In this document: positions 8,299 through 17,601 of the stretch, one piece after another
Numbering within the stretch: the first letter of the stretch is position 1
Layout of the letters: the number at the start of each line of letters is the position of its first letter
Origin: Soonwooa sp032062245
Lineage (GTDB): Bacteria > Bacteroidota > Bacteroidia > Flavobacteriales > Weeksellaceae
DNA: 64,000 bases
Reading direction: 5' to 3'
NCBI RefSeq assembly: GCF_032062245.1
Contig: NZ_DAMBQF010000003.1
Location: forward strand, 124,001 to 188,000
Notes under the pieces: generated by a model
The model's database searches: none
What the model was told of the DNA's origin: nothing
What the model saw: the letters and a program-made list of their open reading frames with translations, nothing else
Translations under genes and position numbers: made by a program

Positions 8299-10789
8299 AT
8301 TTTCTTAAGTTATCTAAAAACTGTTCGAGACTATGTAAATCGGAAATTAAAACTTCTCTTGCTTTGGCGCCATTAAAGCCACCAACAACGCCCGAAGCTT
8401 CCAACTGATCCATAATTCTACCAGCGCGATTATAACCTAGTTTTAACTGACGTTGCAACATCGAAGTCGAACCTTGTTGCGTCGAAACGATGATTCTTGC
8501 AGCTTCTTCAAACAATTGATCTTTCTCGTTCGGATCAAAACTTCCGACATTAGAAGAAGTCTCTTCACCGCTGTATTCAGGCAAGATATAGGCATCCGAA
8601 TATCCTTTTTGCTCACCAATAAACTCTGCTAATTTTTCAACTTCTGGCGTATCAACAAAAGCACATTGCAGACGTGTAATTTCATTACCATTAAAGTAAA
8701 GCATATCACCTTTTCCAATTAATTGCTCTGCGCCTGGCGAGTCCAAAATCGTACGCGAATCGGTATTTTGAATAACACGGAAAGCCACACGAGCAGGGAA
8801 GTTGGCTTTAATCATACCCGTAATAACGTTAACAGATGGACGTTGCGTCGCCACAATCAAGTGGATACCAATCGCTCTGGCAAGCTGTGCAAGACGTGCA
8901 ATCGGGACTTCAACTTCTTTACCAGCTGTCATAATCAAATCCGCAAATTCGTCCACAACCAAAACAATGTAAGGTAAATAACGATGTCCGTTTTCAGGGT
9001 TTAACTTTCGTTCTGTGAATTTTTTATTGTATTCTTTTAAGTTTTTACAGAATGCATTTTTAAGCAATTCGTAACGGTTATCCATCTCTATACAAAGTGA
9101 ATTAAGTGTGTTAATTACCTTGTTATTGTCCGTGATAATCGCATCTTCCGCATCTGGAAGTTTTGCTAAATAATGTCTTTCAATTTTAGAATAAAGTGAC
9201 AATTCTACTTTTTTCGGGTCAACCATTACAAACTTAAGTTCACTTGGATGCTTTTTATAGAGTAAGGAAGTCAAGATGGCGTTGATACCAACAGACTTAC
9301 CTTGACCAGTTGCCCCGGCCATTAGTAAGTGTGGCATTTTTGCTAAATCCGCCATGAAAATTTCGTTGGAAATGGTCTTACCAAATACCACAGGAAGATC
9401 CATATCCGAGGTTTGGAATTTATTGGAAGTAATCACCGAGCGCATCGAGACCATCGTAGGATTTTTTCTCGGAACTTCGATTCCTATGGTTCCTTTTCCT
9501 GGCATTGGTGCAATAATACGGATTCCTAAAGCCGAAAGATTAAGCGCAATATCGTCTTGTAGTTTTTTAATTTGTGCAACACGGATTCCCGCTTCTGGGA
9601 CAATTTCGTAAAGTGTAACGGTTGGACCAATCGTTGCTTTAATTTCAGAAATTCCAACATTAAAATTCTTAAGAAGTCCAACAATTTTATTTTTATTTTC
9701 TTCTAATTCGTCTTTGTTAATCGTAATTTCTTCGCTTCCGTAATCTTTTAGTAAATCAAAACTAGGCATTTGGAATTTTGCTAAATCCAATCTGTGGTCG
9801 TACAAACCGTGTTCTTTCACCAATTCTTGTGATTTTGCTTCATTTGGATCAAGTTGCTCCTCTTTTTTAACTTCGATATTAAAAGCAATATCTTCAGCAT
9901 TTGATGCGATGTTTTGCTGCGTTGTAATTGGTTTTTCTACAACTGGAGTTTTGCTGAAATCATTATCTAATTTAATAGAAACCGCTTCTAAATCTTTCTG
10001 AGGTGTTACAGGTGGCGTTTCAACACTTTCAAAAGTAGTTTTGTTAGGTGTTGCAATCGGTTGGATGTCTTCTGTAACTTTTATTTTTGGAAGTTCCGTT
10101 GGGATTTCTTCTTTCTCTATAATATTTTCCTTTTCAAGATCCTCTTTTTGTTCCAGTTCGTCATCAGCTTCGAAGTTTTCCTCCGATTTTGGCATCATTT
10201 CTTTTAGTTTTCCAATGGTATTGTCATTAATCTCATTGAATTTATTCCTGATACTACTTGGTCTTAAATTAAATTCTAAAACAAAATAAAGCAATATGCT
10301 TACTAATATGATAAGCCACAGTCCAACCGATCCGACATAGGCTTTAAGATAATCCATGATTTGATATCCGTAAACGCCACTCCATACACCATCGCCTTTA
10401 GTTACTATCCCAAGAAAAATAGGCAACCAACAAATGAAAAATAAACTGTGCGAAATGGTTTTCCAAGGTTTGAAGTAGTTTTTCTTAAGGATAATAAATC
10501 CGAAAACCATCAACAAAAACGGAATAATAAAAGCAGCAACGCCTATACTATCGAAGATGAAAAGATTACCCAGCCAATCGCCTATTTTTCCTAAAACATT
10601 AGAAGATTTGATGTGTCTATCGCCCATTGTACCAGCTTGCGACTGGTCTGCTTTCCAGTTCATAAGGTAGGAGACGAAAGCGATGCTCATCATCCCAGCG
10701 ATACAAAATAGTAAAATACCTGTAACGATGCGGGATTTGGGAAGGATTTTTGTTTGGTCGTTTGTGTTCGTTGTTTTGCTTTTTTCCAT
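8297..10789 (-). CDS. ftsK: DNA translocase FtsK/SpoIIIE family
   Basis: 830 residues. Septum-located DNA pump that moves the chromosome termini apart and activates XerCD at dif. Seen: four N-terminal membrane helices within the first ~180 residues, a linker rich in Glu, Pro and Lys, the motor with Walker A GATGQGKS near residue 490 and Walker B VLVVDEFADLIM, and a C-terminal winged-helix gamma domain (STSMLQRQLKLGYNRAGRIMDQLE) that reads KOPS-like DNA signals. The length and domain order are normal for Bacteroidetes. The gene stands alone, divergent from ccsBA. Confidence 0.95.
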   Translation of the reverse strand: MEKSKTTNTNDQTKILPKSRIVTGILLFCIAGMMSIAFVSYLMNWKADQSQAGTMGDRHIKSSNVLGKIGDWLGNLFIFDSIGVAAFIIPFLLMVFGFIILKKNYFKPWKTISHSLFFICWLPIFLGIVTKGDGVWSGVYGYQIMDYLKAYVGSVGLWLIILVSILLYFVLEFNLRPSSIRNKFNEINDNTIGKLKEMMPKSEENFEADDELEQKEDLEKENIIEKEEIPTELPKIKVTEDIQPIATPNKTTFESVETPPVTPQKDLEAVSIKLDNDFSKTPVVEKPITTQQNIASNAEDIAFNIEVKKEEQLDPNEAKSQELVKEHGLYDHRLDLAKFQMPSFDLLKDYGSEEITINKDELEENKNKIVGLLKNFNVGISEIKATIGPTVTLYEIVPEAGIRVAQIKKLQDDIALNLSALGIRIIAPMPGKGTIGIEVPRKNPTMVSMRSVITSNKFQTSDMDLPVVFGKTISNEIFMADLAKMPHLLMAGATGQGKSVGINAILTSLLYKKHPSELKFVMVDPKKVELSLYSKIERHYLAKLPDAEDAIITDNNKVINTLNSLCIEMDNRYELLKNAFCKNLKEYNKKFTERKLNPENGHRYLPYIVLVVDEFADLIMTAGKEVEVPIARLAQLARAIGIHLIVATQRPSVNVITGMIKANFPARVAFRVIQNTDSRTILDSPGAEQLIGKGDMLYFNGNEITRLQCAFVDTPEVEKLAEFIGEQKGYSDAYILPEYSGEETSSNVGSFDPNEKDQLFEEAARIIVSTQQGSTSMLQRQLKLGYNRAGRIMDQLEASGVVGGFNGAKAREVLISDLHSLEQFLDNLRK

Positions 10790-11239
10790 TGATAAATTCG
10801 GTCAATTCCGTGCAAATTTAATCTTTTTTAAATGAATTTTGAAGTTAAATATAGGGCTTTCTTGTCGATTCTGGTGTAAATAATTGAGGCTTTGATAGAT
10901 TTAGATTTGAAAATAATTTTGAAGCGTAATGTTATTTAGATTTAATAAAAATTAAAATTTAAAAAATGAATTTATATCTGATTTTTAAGATTGAATAACA
11001 TAAAAAAGTGAGTAAATATTTAATAACAATTCGGAAAGTGAATTTTAGTCCTAAATTATTACTTTAACTAATCAAATTTTAGCCAATTAATAGTCAAAAT
11101 CGATTATGAGAATTGTCATTAATGCCTGATTTTATATATTTAATCTAAATAACATCACTATTTTTGCATTCGACTGAATCTAGGCTATTTTTAAGTGTGT
11201 TTTTACTGGATTTAGGATCATCGTTTATATAGAATTACT
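10790..11239. other. 450-bp divergent intergenic region between ftsK and ccsBA
   Basis: Very AT-rich, no credible reading frame and no strong hairpin. A TATTTTTG element at 11159-11166 matches the Bacteroidetes -7 consensus and is oriented toward ccsBA, about 75 bp before its ATG; no good -33 TTTG partner was found. Nothing else was recognised. Confidence 0.5.
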
Positions 11240-14200
11240 ATGAAAAAAATTCAGGATATTCTGATTTCGACGCGTACAATGGCGACTTTGCTACTTTTAT
11301 ACGCTATCGCAATGGCTGTCGCTACTTTTGTAGAAAATGACTACGGAACGCCAACTGCAAAGGCTTTAATCTATGAGGCCAAATGGTTTGAAGCGATTAT
11401 GTTTTTACTGATTCTTAATTTTATTGGGAATATTGGTAGATATCGACTTCTGAGAAGAGAAAAGTGGCCAGTTCTAATGTTTCACTTGGCATTTATTTTA
11501 ATTTTTATTGGTGGTGCTATTACGCGATACATCAGTTTCGAAGGGGTGATGCACATCCGCGAAGGTGAAACCAACAACGAGATTGTTACAGATAAAACCT
11601 TTCTAAAAGTAAAGGTTGAAGAAAAAGGAGAAGAGCTGCATTATCCTGATATTCCGTATCTTATGTCGCCGCTTCATTACAAAATGAATGCAAAATATAA
11701 CTTCCACGAAAAACAATTGGAAGTGAAAGCGGTTAACTACATGCAACGCAAAATGGATAGCATGGTCGTTAACCCGAATGGTAAAGAGTATCTACACCTT
11801 GTTTCTACCAATGAAAAAGGCGGAAGACAAAATATCTACTTGGCGCCAGGCGATGTTCAAAATATTAATGGGACTTTGGTGAGTTTTAACAGAACTTCTA
11901 TTGAAGGTGCAGTAGAATTTCGACAAGAAAAAGATTCATTATTTATTAAAACGCCCGTTGATGCGCAGTTTATGACGATGGCAACGCAAGCAACTGGGAC
12001 AACGACTAAAGATAAATTTCAACCTTTGGTTTTGAGAAGTCTTTACTCTATTAATGATCTAAAATTGGTTGTGCCAGAAGGTCTTAAAAAAGGAAGTTTG
12101 AAAGCTTACGAAGGTGATAAACAAAAAGATAAAGATGTACCAGATCAATTAACTGTCGAGGTTAAAGGTCCAAAATCTAAAATGATGGTTGATCTTTCTG
12201 TTGAGAAAGGGAACCCTAACGCATACAAACAAATCCAATTGGACGGTATGAATGTGATGATTGGCTTCGGTCCAAAAGTTTATAACACGCCTTTTGCTTT
12301 AAAACTTGATAAATTCGTGATGGAAACTTATCCAGGAAGTTCGTCGCCATCAGCGTACGAATCTCATGTACAAATTATTGATGAAGGCAAACAAACACCT
12401 TATAAAATCTATATGAACCACGTTCTTAATCATAAAGGTTACAGATTTTTCCAAGCGAGTTTTGACCCAGATAGAAAAGGGAGTATTTTGTCTGTTAACC
12501 ACGATTATTGGGGGACTTTAATCTCGTATATCGGTTATGGATTTTTGTTCGTAGGGATGTTTGTCACAATGTTCTGGAAAGGTTCTAGATTCTGGAATCT
12601 TAACAAAATGCTGAAAGATGTCAGCAAGAAAAAAGCTAAAGTAGCTGGTGCTTTATTATTGTTTTTAAGTTTAGGACTTAATGCACAAAAAATTGAAACC
12701 CATTCGACATCGGATGGTAGCAAAGATAATGTGTCAGCGCCTAAAACTAATAATCCTGCGCCAACTTCTAAAATGAATACCATTTCTGCAGATGATTTGG
12801 TGAAGAATATTCAAATTGATAAAGAGCACGCGGAGAAGTTTGGGCATATGTTGGTGCAAAGTTATGAAGGTCGTATACAACCTGCTAACACGCAGGCAAT
12901 CGACATTTTACATAAATTGACTAGTCGCGATCACTTCCAACATTTGGATGCTAACCAATGGTTTTTGGCAGCGACAATCGATCCAATGTTTTGGGCTCAG
13001 GTTAATATTATTAAAATCGAAACTCGAGGAAAAGTTGGTAGAGATTTAGCAAAAATTACTAAAGCTAATGATGATAGTTTTACAAGTTTAGTAAAATTAT
13101 TCCCAGCTGATAAGAACGGAAATCTTCGTTTTGTTTTGGAAGACGAATATAATGCGGCATTCCGTAAAAAGCCTGTTGAAAAGACAAAATTCGATGAAGC
13201 AGTTATTAAACTAAACGATAAAGTTCAGGTTCTTAATGCGTTAATGTCTTATCAATATTTCCGTGCAGTTCCGGTTCAGAATGACGCTAACCACACTTGG
13301 AATTCGGTGATGACAGCGGATTTCGAAATGGATAAAAACGCCCAAGATGTTCTTGGTCCATATCTGTCAAGTGTTCTTCTTGCAACACAAAACGGAAATT
13401 GGAAAAAAGCAGACGAAGAGTTAGCAAAAGTTGAAGCTTATCAACACAAATGGGGAAAACAAGTGATTCCGCCAGATTCAAAAATAGAATTAGAAGTTCT
13501 TTTAAATAAATTAGATATCAACTTTAAGTTGTTGATTTTCTATACAATTTTAGGTAGCGTCTTGTTGATTTTTGCTTTTATTGAATTGTTTAGACCAAGC
13601 AAGGTTTTAAACAAAATCGTTAAAGGATTAATCTATTTAGGAGCAGTTGGTTACTTCTTCCACTTCTTAGGGTTAATTGCAAGATGGTACATCTCTGGTC
13701 ATGCCCCTTGGAGTAATGGTTACGAAGCGATTATCTTTATTTCGTGGGTAGGTATTTCGGCTGGTTTTGCCCTGTACCGAAATTCAAATGCATTAATTCC
13801 TGCAGCAGGATTCTTGGTTGCGGTTGTTATGATGGGATTTGCGCATGGTGGTGCAGCTTTAGATCCTCAGATTACGCCACTTGTACCAGTTCTTAAATCG
13901 TATTGGTTGATTGTACACGTTGCGATTATTGCATCGAGTTATGGTTTCTTCTCCTTATCGATGTTGATTGCCGTAATATCTTTGATTTTCTACATTATTG
14001 CATCGACAAGAGTTTTCAAAAAACATAATGATACAACTTTAAAAGAGTTAGCTATCGTTAGCGAAATGTCTTTAAGTATTGGTCTAGTTGCGCTTACAGT
14101 TGGTAACTTTATGGGTGGTATTTGGGCTAACGAAAGTTGGGGACGTTATTGGAGCTGGGACCCGAAAGAAACTTGGGCTTTCATCTCAATTATGGTTTAT

Positions 14201-14488
14201 GCCTTTGTATTGCACATGAGATTGGTACCTGGACTTCGTGGAAGACATATTTTCCATGTAATGACAATGATTGCATTCTGTTCTATGGTAATGACTTATT
14301 TTGGTGTTAATTACTATCTGACAGGACTTCACTCTTATGCAAAAGGAGATCCAATTCCGGTTCCGCTTTGGGTATATTTAGGATTGTTATTTATGGCGAC
14401 TTTGTCATTTGTCTCTTACTTTAGATATAAAAGCTTACACAAAAGTCTTTTAATTAAAAAAGAGGAACGTACGCAAGATCAACCTTAA
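11240..14488 (+). CDS. ccsBA: Fused ResB-CcsA cytochrome c biogenesis protein
   Basis: 1082 residues. System II cytochrome c maturation: exports haem and attaches it to apocytochrome c CxxCH motifs at the outer face of the inner membrane. The N-terminal ~450 residues look like ResB/CcsB (paired membrane helices at the start, then a large periplasmic domain with FHLAFILIFIGGAITRYISFEG before it). A hydrophobic segment near 475 and a second periplasmic stretch follow. The C-terminal third is CcsA: several membrane helices, the haem-handling WWD motif ESWGRYWSWDPKETWAF near residue 967, and conserved His in GHAPWSNGYEA and FAHGG. The fusion is the usual arrangement in Bacteroidetes and Epsilonproteobacteria. 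Confidence 0.92.
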   Translation: MKKIQDILISTRTMATLLLLYAIAMAVATFVENDYGTPTAKALIYEAKWFEAIMFLLILNFIGNIGRYRLLRREKWPVLMFHLAFILIFIGGAITRYISFEGVMHIREGETNNEIVTDKTFLKVKVEEKGEELHYPDIPYLMSPLHYKMNAKYNFHEKQLEVKAVNYMQRKMDSMVVNPNGKEYLHLVSTNEKGGRQNIYLAPGDVQNINGTLVSFNRTSIEGAVEFRQEKDSLFIKTPVDAQFMTMATQATGTTTKDKFQPLVLRSLYSINDLKLVVPEGLKKGSLKAYEGDKQKDKDVPDQLTVEVKGPKSKMMVDLSVEKGNPNAYKQIQLDGMNVMIGFGPKVYNTPFALKLDKFVMETYPGSSSPSAYESHVQIIDEGKQTPYKIYMNHVLNHKGYRFFQASFDPDRKGSILSVNHDYWGTLISYIGYGFLFVGMFVTMFWKGSRFWNLNKMLKDVSKKKAKVAGALLLFLSLGLNAQKIETHSTSDGSKDNVSAPKTNNPAPTSKMNTISADDLVKNIQIDKEHAEKFGHMLVQSYEGRIQPANTQAIDILHKLTSRDHFQHLDANQWFLAATIDPMFWAQVNIIKIETRGKVGRDLAKITKANDDSFTSLVKLFPADKNGNLRFVLEDEYNAAFRKKPVEKTKFDEAVIKLNDKVQVLNALMSYQYFRAVPVQNDANHTWNSVMTADFEMDKNAQDVLGPYLSSVLLATQNGNWKKADEELAKVEAYQHKWGKQVIPPDSKIELEVLLNKLDINFKLLIFYTILGSVLLIFAFIELFRPSKVLNKIVKGLIYLGAVGYFFHFLGLIARWYISGHAPWSNGYEAIIFISWVGISAGFALYRNSNALIPAAGFLVAVVMMGFAHGGAALDPQITPLVPVLKSYWLIVHVAIIASSYGFFSLSMLIAVISLIFYIIASTRVFKKHNDTTLKELAIVSEMSLSIGLVALTVGNFMGGIWANESWGRYWSWDPKETWAFISIMVYAFVLHMRLVPGLRGRHIFHVMTMIAFCSMVMTYFGVNYYLTGLHSYAKGDPIPVPLWVYLGLLFMATLSFVSYFRYKSLHKSLLIKKEERTQDQP

Positions 14489-14508
14489 TTTTGATTAATA
14501 AAATAATA

Positions 14509-14540
14509 AAGGCATATCGTTAATGATGTGCCTTTTTTTG
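14509..14540 (+). terminator. Terminator after ccsBA
   Basis: AAGGCATATC and GATGTGCCTT pair (one G-T wobble) around a short loop, followed by a run of seven or more T. Confidence 0.8.
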
Positions 14541-14572
14541 TTTTAAAACTTCTGAAAAAGCTTTATTTATAC

Positions 14573-14580
14573 TATCTTTG
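14573..14580 (+). promoter_or_regulatory. Candidate -7 promoter element for the cobalamin riboswitch transcript
   Basis: TATCTTTG fits the TAnnTTTG consensus and ends 5 bp before the aptamer, the expected place for a transcription start just upstream of a riboswitch. A well-spaced -33 TTTG was not found. Confidence 0.5.
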
Positions 14581-14585
14581 CGGCA

Positions 14586-14745
14586 ATTAGGTTAAGATGT
14601 TTTTGTCTTATTAAAAGGGAATTAGGTGTAATACCTAAGCTGTACCCGCAACTGTAAACTACAAAACTTGATGTCAAATAGTTGTCCACTGAAGTCATAT
14701 TTGGGAAGGACGATGTCAAGATGTGAGCCAGGAGACCTGCCTAAT
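14586..14745 (+). promoter_or_regulatory. Cobalamin (B12) riboswitch aptamer
   Basis: The sequence carries the conserved order of the AdoCbl/B12 riboswitch: closing stem ATTAGG with CCTAAT at the two ends, AAAAGGGAAttaGGTG, the core ACCCGCAACTGTA, GTCCACTGAAGTCA, GGGAAGG, and the B12 box GAGCCAGGAGACCTGCC at 14725-14741. Downstream, GGGGA (14758-14762) can pair with TCCCC (14813-14817), and ACTC/GAGT form a small hairpin near 14795-14808, a possible expression platform. It lies 110 bp upstream of, and reads into, the leucine-rich-repeat gene. Cobalamin binding normally lowers expression of the downstream gene. Confidence 0.93.
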
Positions 14746-14855
14746 GTTGATACTTTCGGGGACAAAGGTGATGGACATTCTGTCTTTTCATAACCACTCT
14801 TTATGAGTATAATCCCCAATAGTTTCGGGAGTTAAACTAATTTAATTTTATACTT

Positions 14856-15965
14856 ATGAAGCGGTTTTTTACCACGTTCAGCCTATTAATTATGGGCGCA
14901 AGTGCGGCTAATGCACAAAACATCAACTTTCCAGATGCTAATTTCAAAGCAGCTATTATTAAAGCTTATCCAGCGGTGGATGCTAACAAAGATGGACAAA
15001 TTTCGGAGACTGAAGCTTTGACTTTGACGGCGATTCGTAATCTTTCCAATTATCCTAATATCTATGATGCAACGGGAATTGAGTATTTTACAAATTTGAC
15101 AGAGCTTAATTTGGGAGATCTTATTAATCTTAACAAAATTGATGTCTCAAAAAATACGAAAGTTACGACGCTTAATCTTCGTAATAATAAACTAACAGGC
15201 GTTTTGGATGTTTCGGCACTTGATAAAATGACGAATATCGAACTTAATAAAAATCAGTTGACTGGTATTATTTTTCCTCAAAACTCGAAGTTAAAAATCG
15301 TCTACATCAATGAGAATGCCCTGGCATCGATTGATTTGTCCGAGCTTAAAGATTTGCAACGTTTATTTTTGGTTAACAACAAATTGACGAGTTTGAATGT
15401 TTTACAAAATACTAACCTAGAAAGAATTCATATCAACAACAACCAGTTGACGACTTTGGATTTGTCTGGACTTACGAAACTTAATTGGTTTTCGGCTGAA
15501 TCTAATCAATTAACGAATATTGCATTCAAAAATAATCCGTTGTTAAAAACGATTTTAGCGAAGAATAATCAATTAACTTCTTTTGATTTTATGGACGGAA
15601 CGCTGAACAATGTGACGCTAATTAACGTTGAAGGAAATTCTAATTTTAATTTGATTAAAAAAGATTGTGAGGATCAAATTGTAAGTGTTCAAAATATAAC
15701 GGTTGAGACTAATTGCGCTATGTCGGTTGATAATCAAACTGCGAATGGGATTAAAATTTATCCAACTTTAGTGAAAGATTTTATTAATGTTGAAGGAGAT
15801 TTTAAAAATCCTAGTTTCCAAATTTTCAATATGAGCGGGCAGTTGCTGCAATCGGGAGTTTTAAATGCTTCAAAAATTGATGTTTCTAAACTTTCTAAAG
15901 CAACATATATTTTTGTTTTAAAAACCAACGACAAGCTCATTAAACAAAGCTTTATCAAACAATAA
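14856..15965 (+). CDS. T9SS-secreted leucine-rich-repeat protein under B12 riboswitch control
   Basis: 369 residues. Signal peptide MKRFFTTFSLLIMGASAANA; an EF-hand-type loop at D42-E53 (DANKDGQISETE) likely to bind calcium; then about eight leucine-rich repeats of the short bacterial type (for example LTTLNLRNNKLTG, LQRLFLVNNKLTSL, LERIHINNNQLTTLDL) across residues ~75-260; and a C-terminal type IX sorting domain (KIYPTLVKDFINVEG through KQSFIKQ) that directs export and surface anchoring. No enzyme motif was seen, so it is a binding or adhesion protein. Control by a cobalamin riboswitch suggests a surface role in cobalamin capture; that role is inference. A terminator follows. Confidence 0.85.
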   Translation: MKRFFTTFSLLIMGASAANAQNINFPDANFKAAIIKAYPAVDANKDGQISETEALTLTAIRNLSNYPNIYDATGIEYFTNLTELNLGDLINLNKIDVSKNTKVTTLNLRNNKLTGVLDVSALDKMTNIELNKNQLTGIIFPQNSKLKIVYINENALASIDLSELKDLQRLFLVNNKLTSLNVLQNTNLERIHINNNQLTTLDLSGLTKLNWFSAESNQLTNIAFKNNPLLKTILAKNNQLTSFDFMDGTLNNVTLINVEGNSNFNLIKKDCEDQIVSVQNITVETNCAMSVDNQTANGIKIYPTLVKDFINVEGDFKNPSFQIFNMSGQLLQSGVLNASKIDVSKLSKATYIFVLKTNDKLIKQSFIKQ

Positions 15966-15970
15966 AAATT

Positions 15971-15998
15971 TAAAACGCTTTTTTAGGCGTTTTTTTTA
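15971..15998 (+). terminator. Terminator after the LRR gene
   Basis: AAAACGC and GCGTTTT flank a T-rich loop and are followed by a run of eight T. Confidence 0.75.
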
Positions 15999-16060
15999 TG
16001 TTTTGTATTTTAAAAATATATATCTTTATGATATCAAATTAATATCAAAATTTCAAACAC

Positions 16061-16927
16061 ATGGAAAAAGTTTTAAAACCAATGTCTGGTTACCTTGCTT
16101 TATTAATAAGCGTAATCCTGTTTTTTGCAGGCATAGGATTGTTTATATATTCTATCGATTATAGCGTAGGATTGGCAGTTGTAGCGATTTTGATGGTGTT
16201 ATTATCATTCTTTTTTATGAAAGGTTTAATGATCATCCAGCCCAATCACTCGCGTGTTCTTAACTTCTTCGGAAAATATGTCGGTTCTGTTAAAGAGAAT
16301 GGTTTGTTTTTTATCAACCCGTTTTATTCATCACAAAGAATGAGTCTTCGTTCCGAAAACTTACAAGGTCAAACCCTTAAGGTTAATGATAAAATGGGAA
16401 ATCCCATCGAGATTGGAGCAGTTATTGTTTGGAAAGTTGGCGATACTTACAAAGCAGCTTTCGATGTAGAGCGTTATTTGGAATATGTGAGAACGCAAAG
16501 TGAGGCGGCTGTTCGTCACTTGGCGGTTAGTTTTCCTTATGATAATTTGGAGGACGAAAATGCGCCAATTACCTTGAGAGGCGGTGGGGAAGATGTTAAC
16601 CATATTTTGGAAAGAGAGTTGACAGAACGTCTTGCTCCTGCAGGAATTATCGTACAAGAAGCCAGAATTTCGCACTTAGCGTACGCATCCGAAATTGCAG
16701 GTGCAATGTTACAAAGACAACAAGCGACGGCAATAGTTGCGGCAAGAACCAAAATCGTTGAAGGTGCAGTTGGGATGGTAGATTTAGCATTAAAAAAATT
16801 ATCGGAAGAGAATATTGTAGAATTGGATGACGAGCGCAAAGCAGCGATGGTAAGCAATCTTATGGTAGTGTTATGTGGTGAAAAAGCCGCACAACCAATC
16901 CTGAATACAGGAACTCTTTATAATTAA
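16061..16927 (+). CDS. SPFH/Band 7 domain membrane protein
   Basis: 288 residues. Two adjoining N-terminal hydrophobic segments (LALLISVILFFAGIGLFIYS and VGLAVVAILMVLLSFFFM) anchor it, followed by an SPFH domain that starts at GLMIIQPNHSRVLNFFGKYVG and runs to the helical region EAAVRHLAVSFPYD ... ERLAPAGIIVQEARISHLAYASEIAGAMLQRQQA. Such stomatin-like proteins form oligomeric scaffolds in membrane microdomains; the partner is unknown. It is followed 36 bp later by a small ribbon-helix-helix protein on the same strand, with one terminator for both. Confidence 0.9.
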   Translation: MEKVLKPMSGYLALLISVILFFAGIGLFIYSIDYSVGLAVVAILMVLLSFFFMKGLMIIQPNHSRVLNFFGKYVGSVKENGLFFINPFYSSQRMSLRSENLQGQTLKVNDKMGNPIEIGAVIVWKVGDTYKAAFDVERYLEYVRTQSEAAVRHLAVSFPYDNLEDENAPITLRGGGEDVNHILERELTERLAPAGIIVQEARISHLAYASEIAGAMLQRQQATAIVAARTKIVEGAVGMVDLALKKLSEENIVELDDERKAAMVSNLMVVLCGEKAAQPILNTGTLYN

Positions 16928-16963
16928 TGTAAACGAAGCTTTTGAGCTTTTAAATGAAACGAA

Positions 16964-17143
16964 ATGAGCAAGAAAAGTTTTGTTTTAAGGATTGATGAAG
17001 AAACGTATAAATTGATTGAGAAATGGGCAATCGATGAGTTCCGTAGTGTGAATGGGCAAATCGAATTTCTCATTCATCAAAGTCTTACCAATGCTGGTCG
17101 AAAGAAAAAGGAAACAAAAGAAAAGGAAACAGATAAATCTTAA
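16964..17143 (+). CDS. Small Arc-type ribbon-helix-helix protein
   Basis: 59 residues from the ATG at 16964. Reads MSKKSFVLRIDEETYKLIE, then KWAIDEFRSVNGQIEFLIHQSL, a strand plus two helices as in Arc/MetJ ribbon-helix-helix DNA-binding proteins (strand KSFVLRID; the GQIEFLIHQSL helix matches the typical SINSEIEYLLREAL). A lysine-rich tail follows. It should act as a dimer on DNA; the target is unknown. The same-strand spacing after the SPFH gene and the shared terminator suggest one operon. Confidence 0.75.
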   Translation: MSKKSFVLRIDEETYKLIEKWAIDEFRSVNGQIEFLIHQSLTNAGRKKKETKEKETDKS

Positions 17144-17144
17144 T

Positions 17145-17174
17145 AAAAAAGCTCAGAATTTTCTGAGCTTTTTG
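17145..17174 (+). terminator. Terminator after the SPFH/RHH unit
   Basis: AAAAAGCTCAGAA pairs with TTCTGAGCTTTTT across a 2-nt centre (functional loop about 4 nt), followed by T. It can also serve the minus-strand VOC gene ending at 17184. Confidence 0.8.
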
Positions 17175-17183
17175 TTTTTAATA

Positions 17184-17552
17184 TTATTGATGTTGATCAA
17201 TTAATATCATATTACCATCTGGATCCTGCAGAGTCAAGCTTCCTGGACCAGATTCGTTATCGATTTGTACATTGGCTTTAATGCCATTTTCTTCAAGATG
17301 TTTAGCAATTTCGCGGACATCGTTCCAATCTTTCAATGCTTGTGCATTTTGGTCCCATCCAGGGTTAAAAGTCAAGAGATTCCCTTCGAACATTGCTTCA
17401 AAAAGACCAATAAGACTGTCGCCATTTTTCATGATTAAATATTTTTGAGCTAATGCGCCAGCAAAAACCTCAAATCCAAGTGTTTCATAAAAATTTTTAG
17501 AAACTTCTAAATTTTTGACACTCAAGCTTATAGAAAATGCACCTAATTTCAT
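17184..17552 (-). CDS. VOC (glyoxalase/bleomycin-resistance fold) family protein
   Basis: 122 residues. Vicinal oxygen chelate fold: paired beta-alpha-beta-beta-beta units beginning LGAFSISLSVKNLEVSKNFYETLGFEVF and ending SGPGSLTLQDPDGNMILIDQH. The C-terminal LQDPDGNMI turn is the standard end of the second module. Members range from glyoxalases to dioxygenases and resistance proteins; the N-terminal metal-ligand His is replaced by Ser here (LGAFSISL), so a metal-free role is possible. Function is unassigned. Confidence 0.8.
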   Translation of the reverse strand: MKLGAFSISLSVKNLEVSKNFYETLGFEVFAGALAQKYLIMKNGDSLIGLFEAMFEGNLLTFNPGWDQNAQALKDWNDVREIAKHLEENGIKANVQIDNESGPGSLTLQDPDGNMILIDQHQ

Positions 17553-17569
17553 TTGATAAAATTTAATTT

Positions 17570-17595
17570 AAAAAAAAGCTCCAAAAATCTGGAGC
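17570..17595 (-). terminator. Terminator for the CoA-transferase gene
   Basis: GCTCCA and TGGAGC form the stem around a 6-nt loop; on the minus strand it is followed by seven or more T. It separates the CoA-transferase gene from the VOC gene. Confidence 0.75.
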
Positions 17596-17601
17596 CTCAT
17601 A

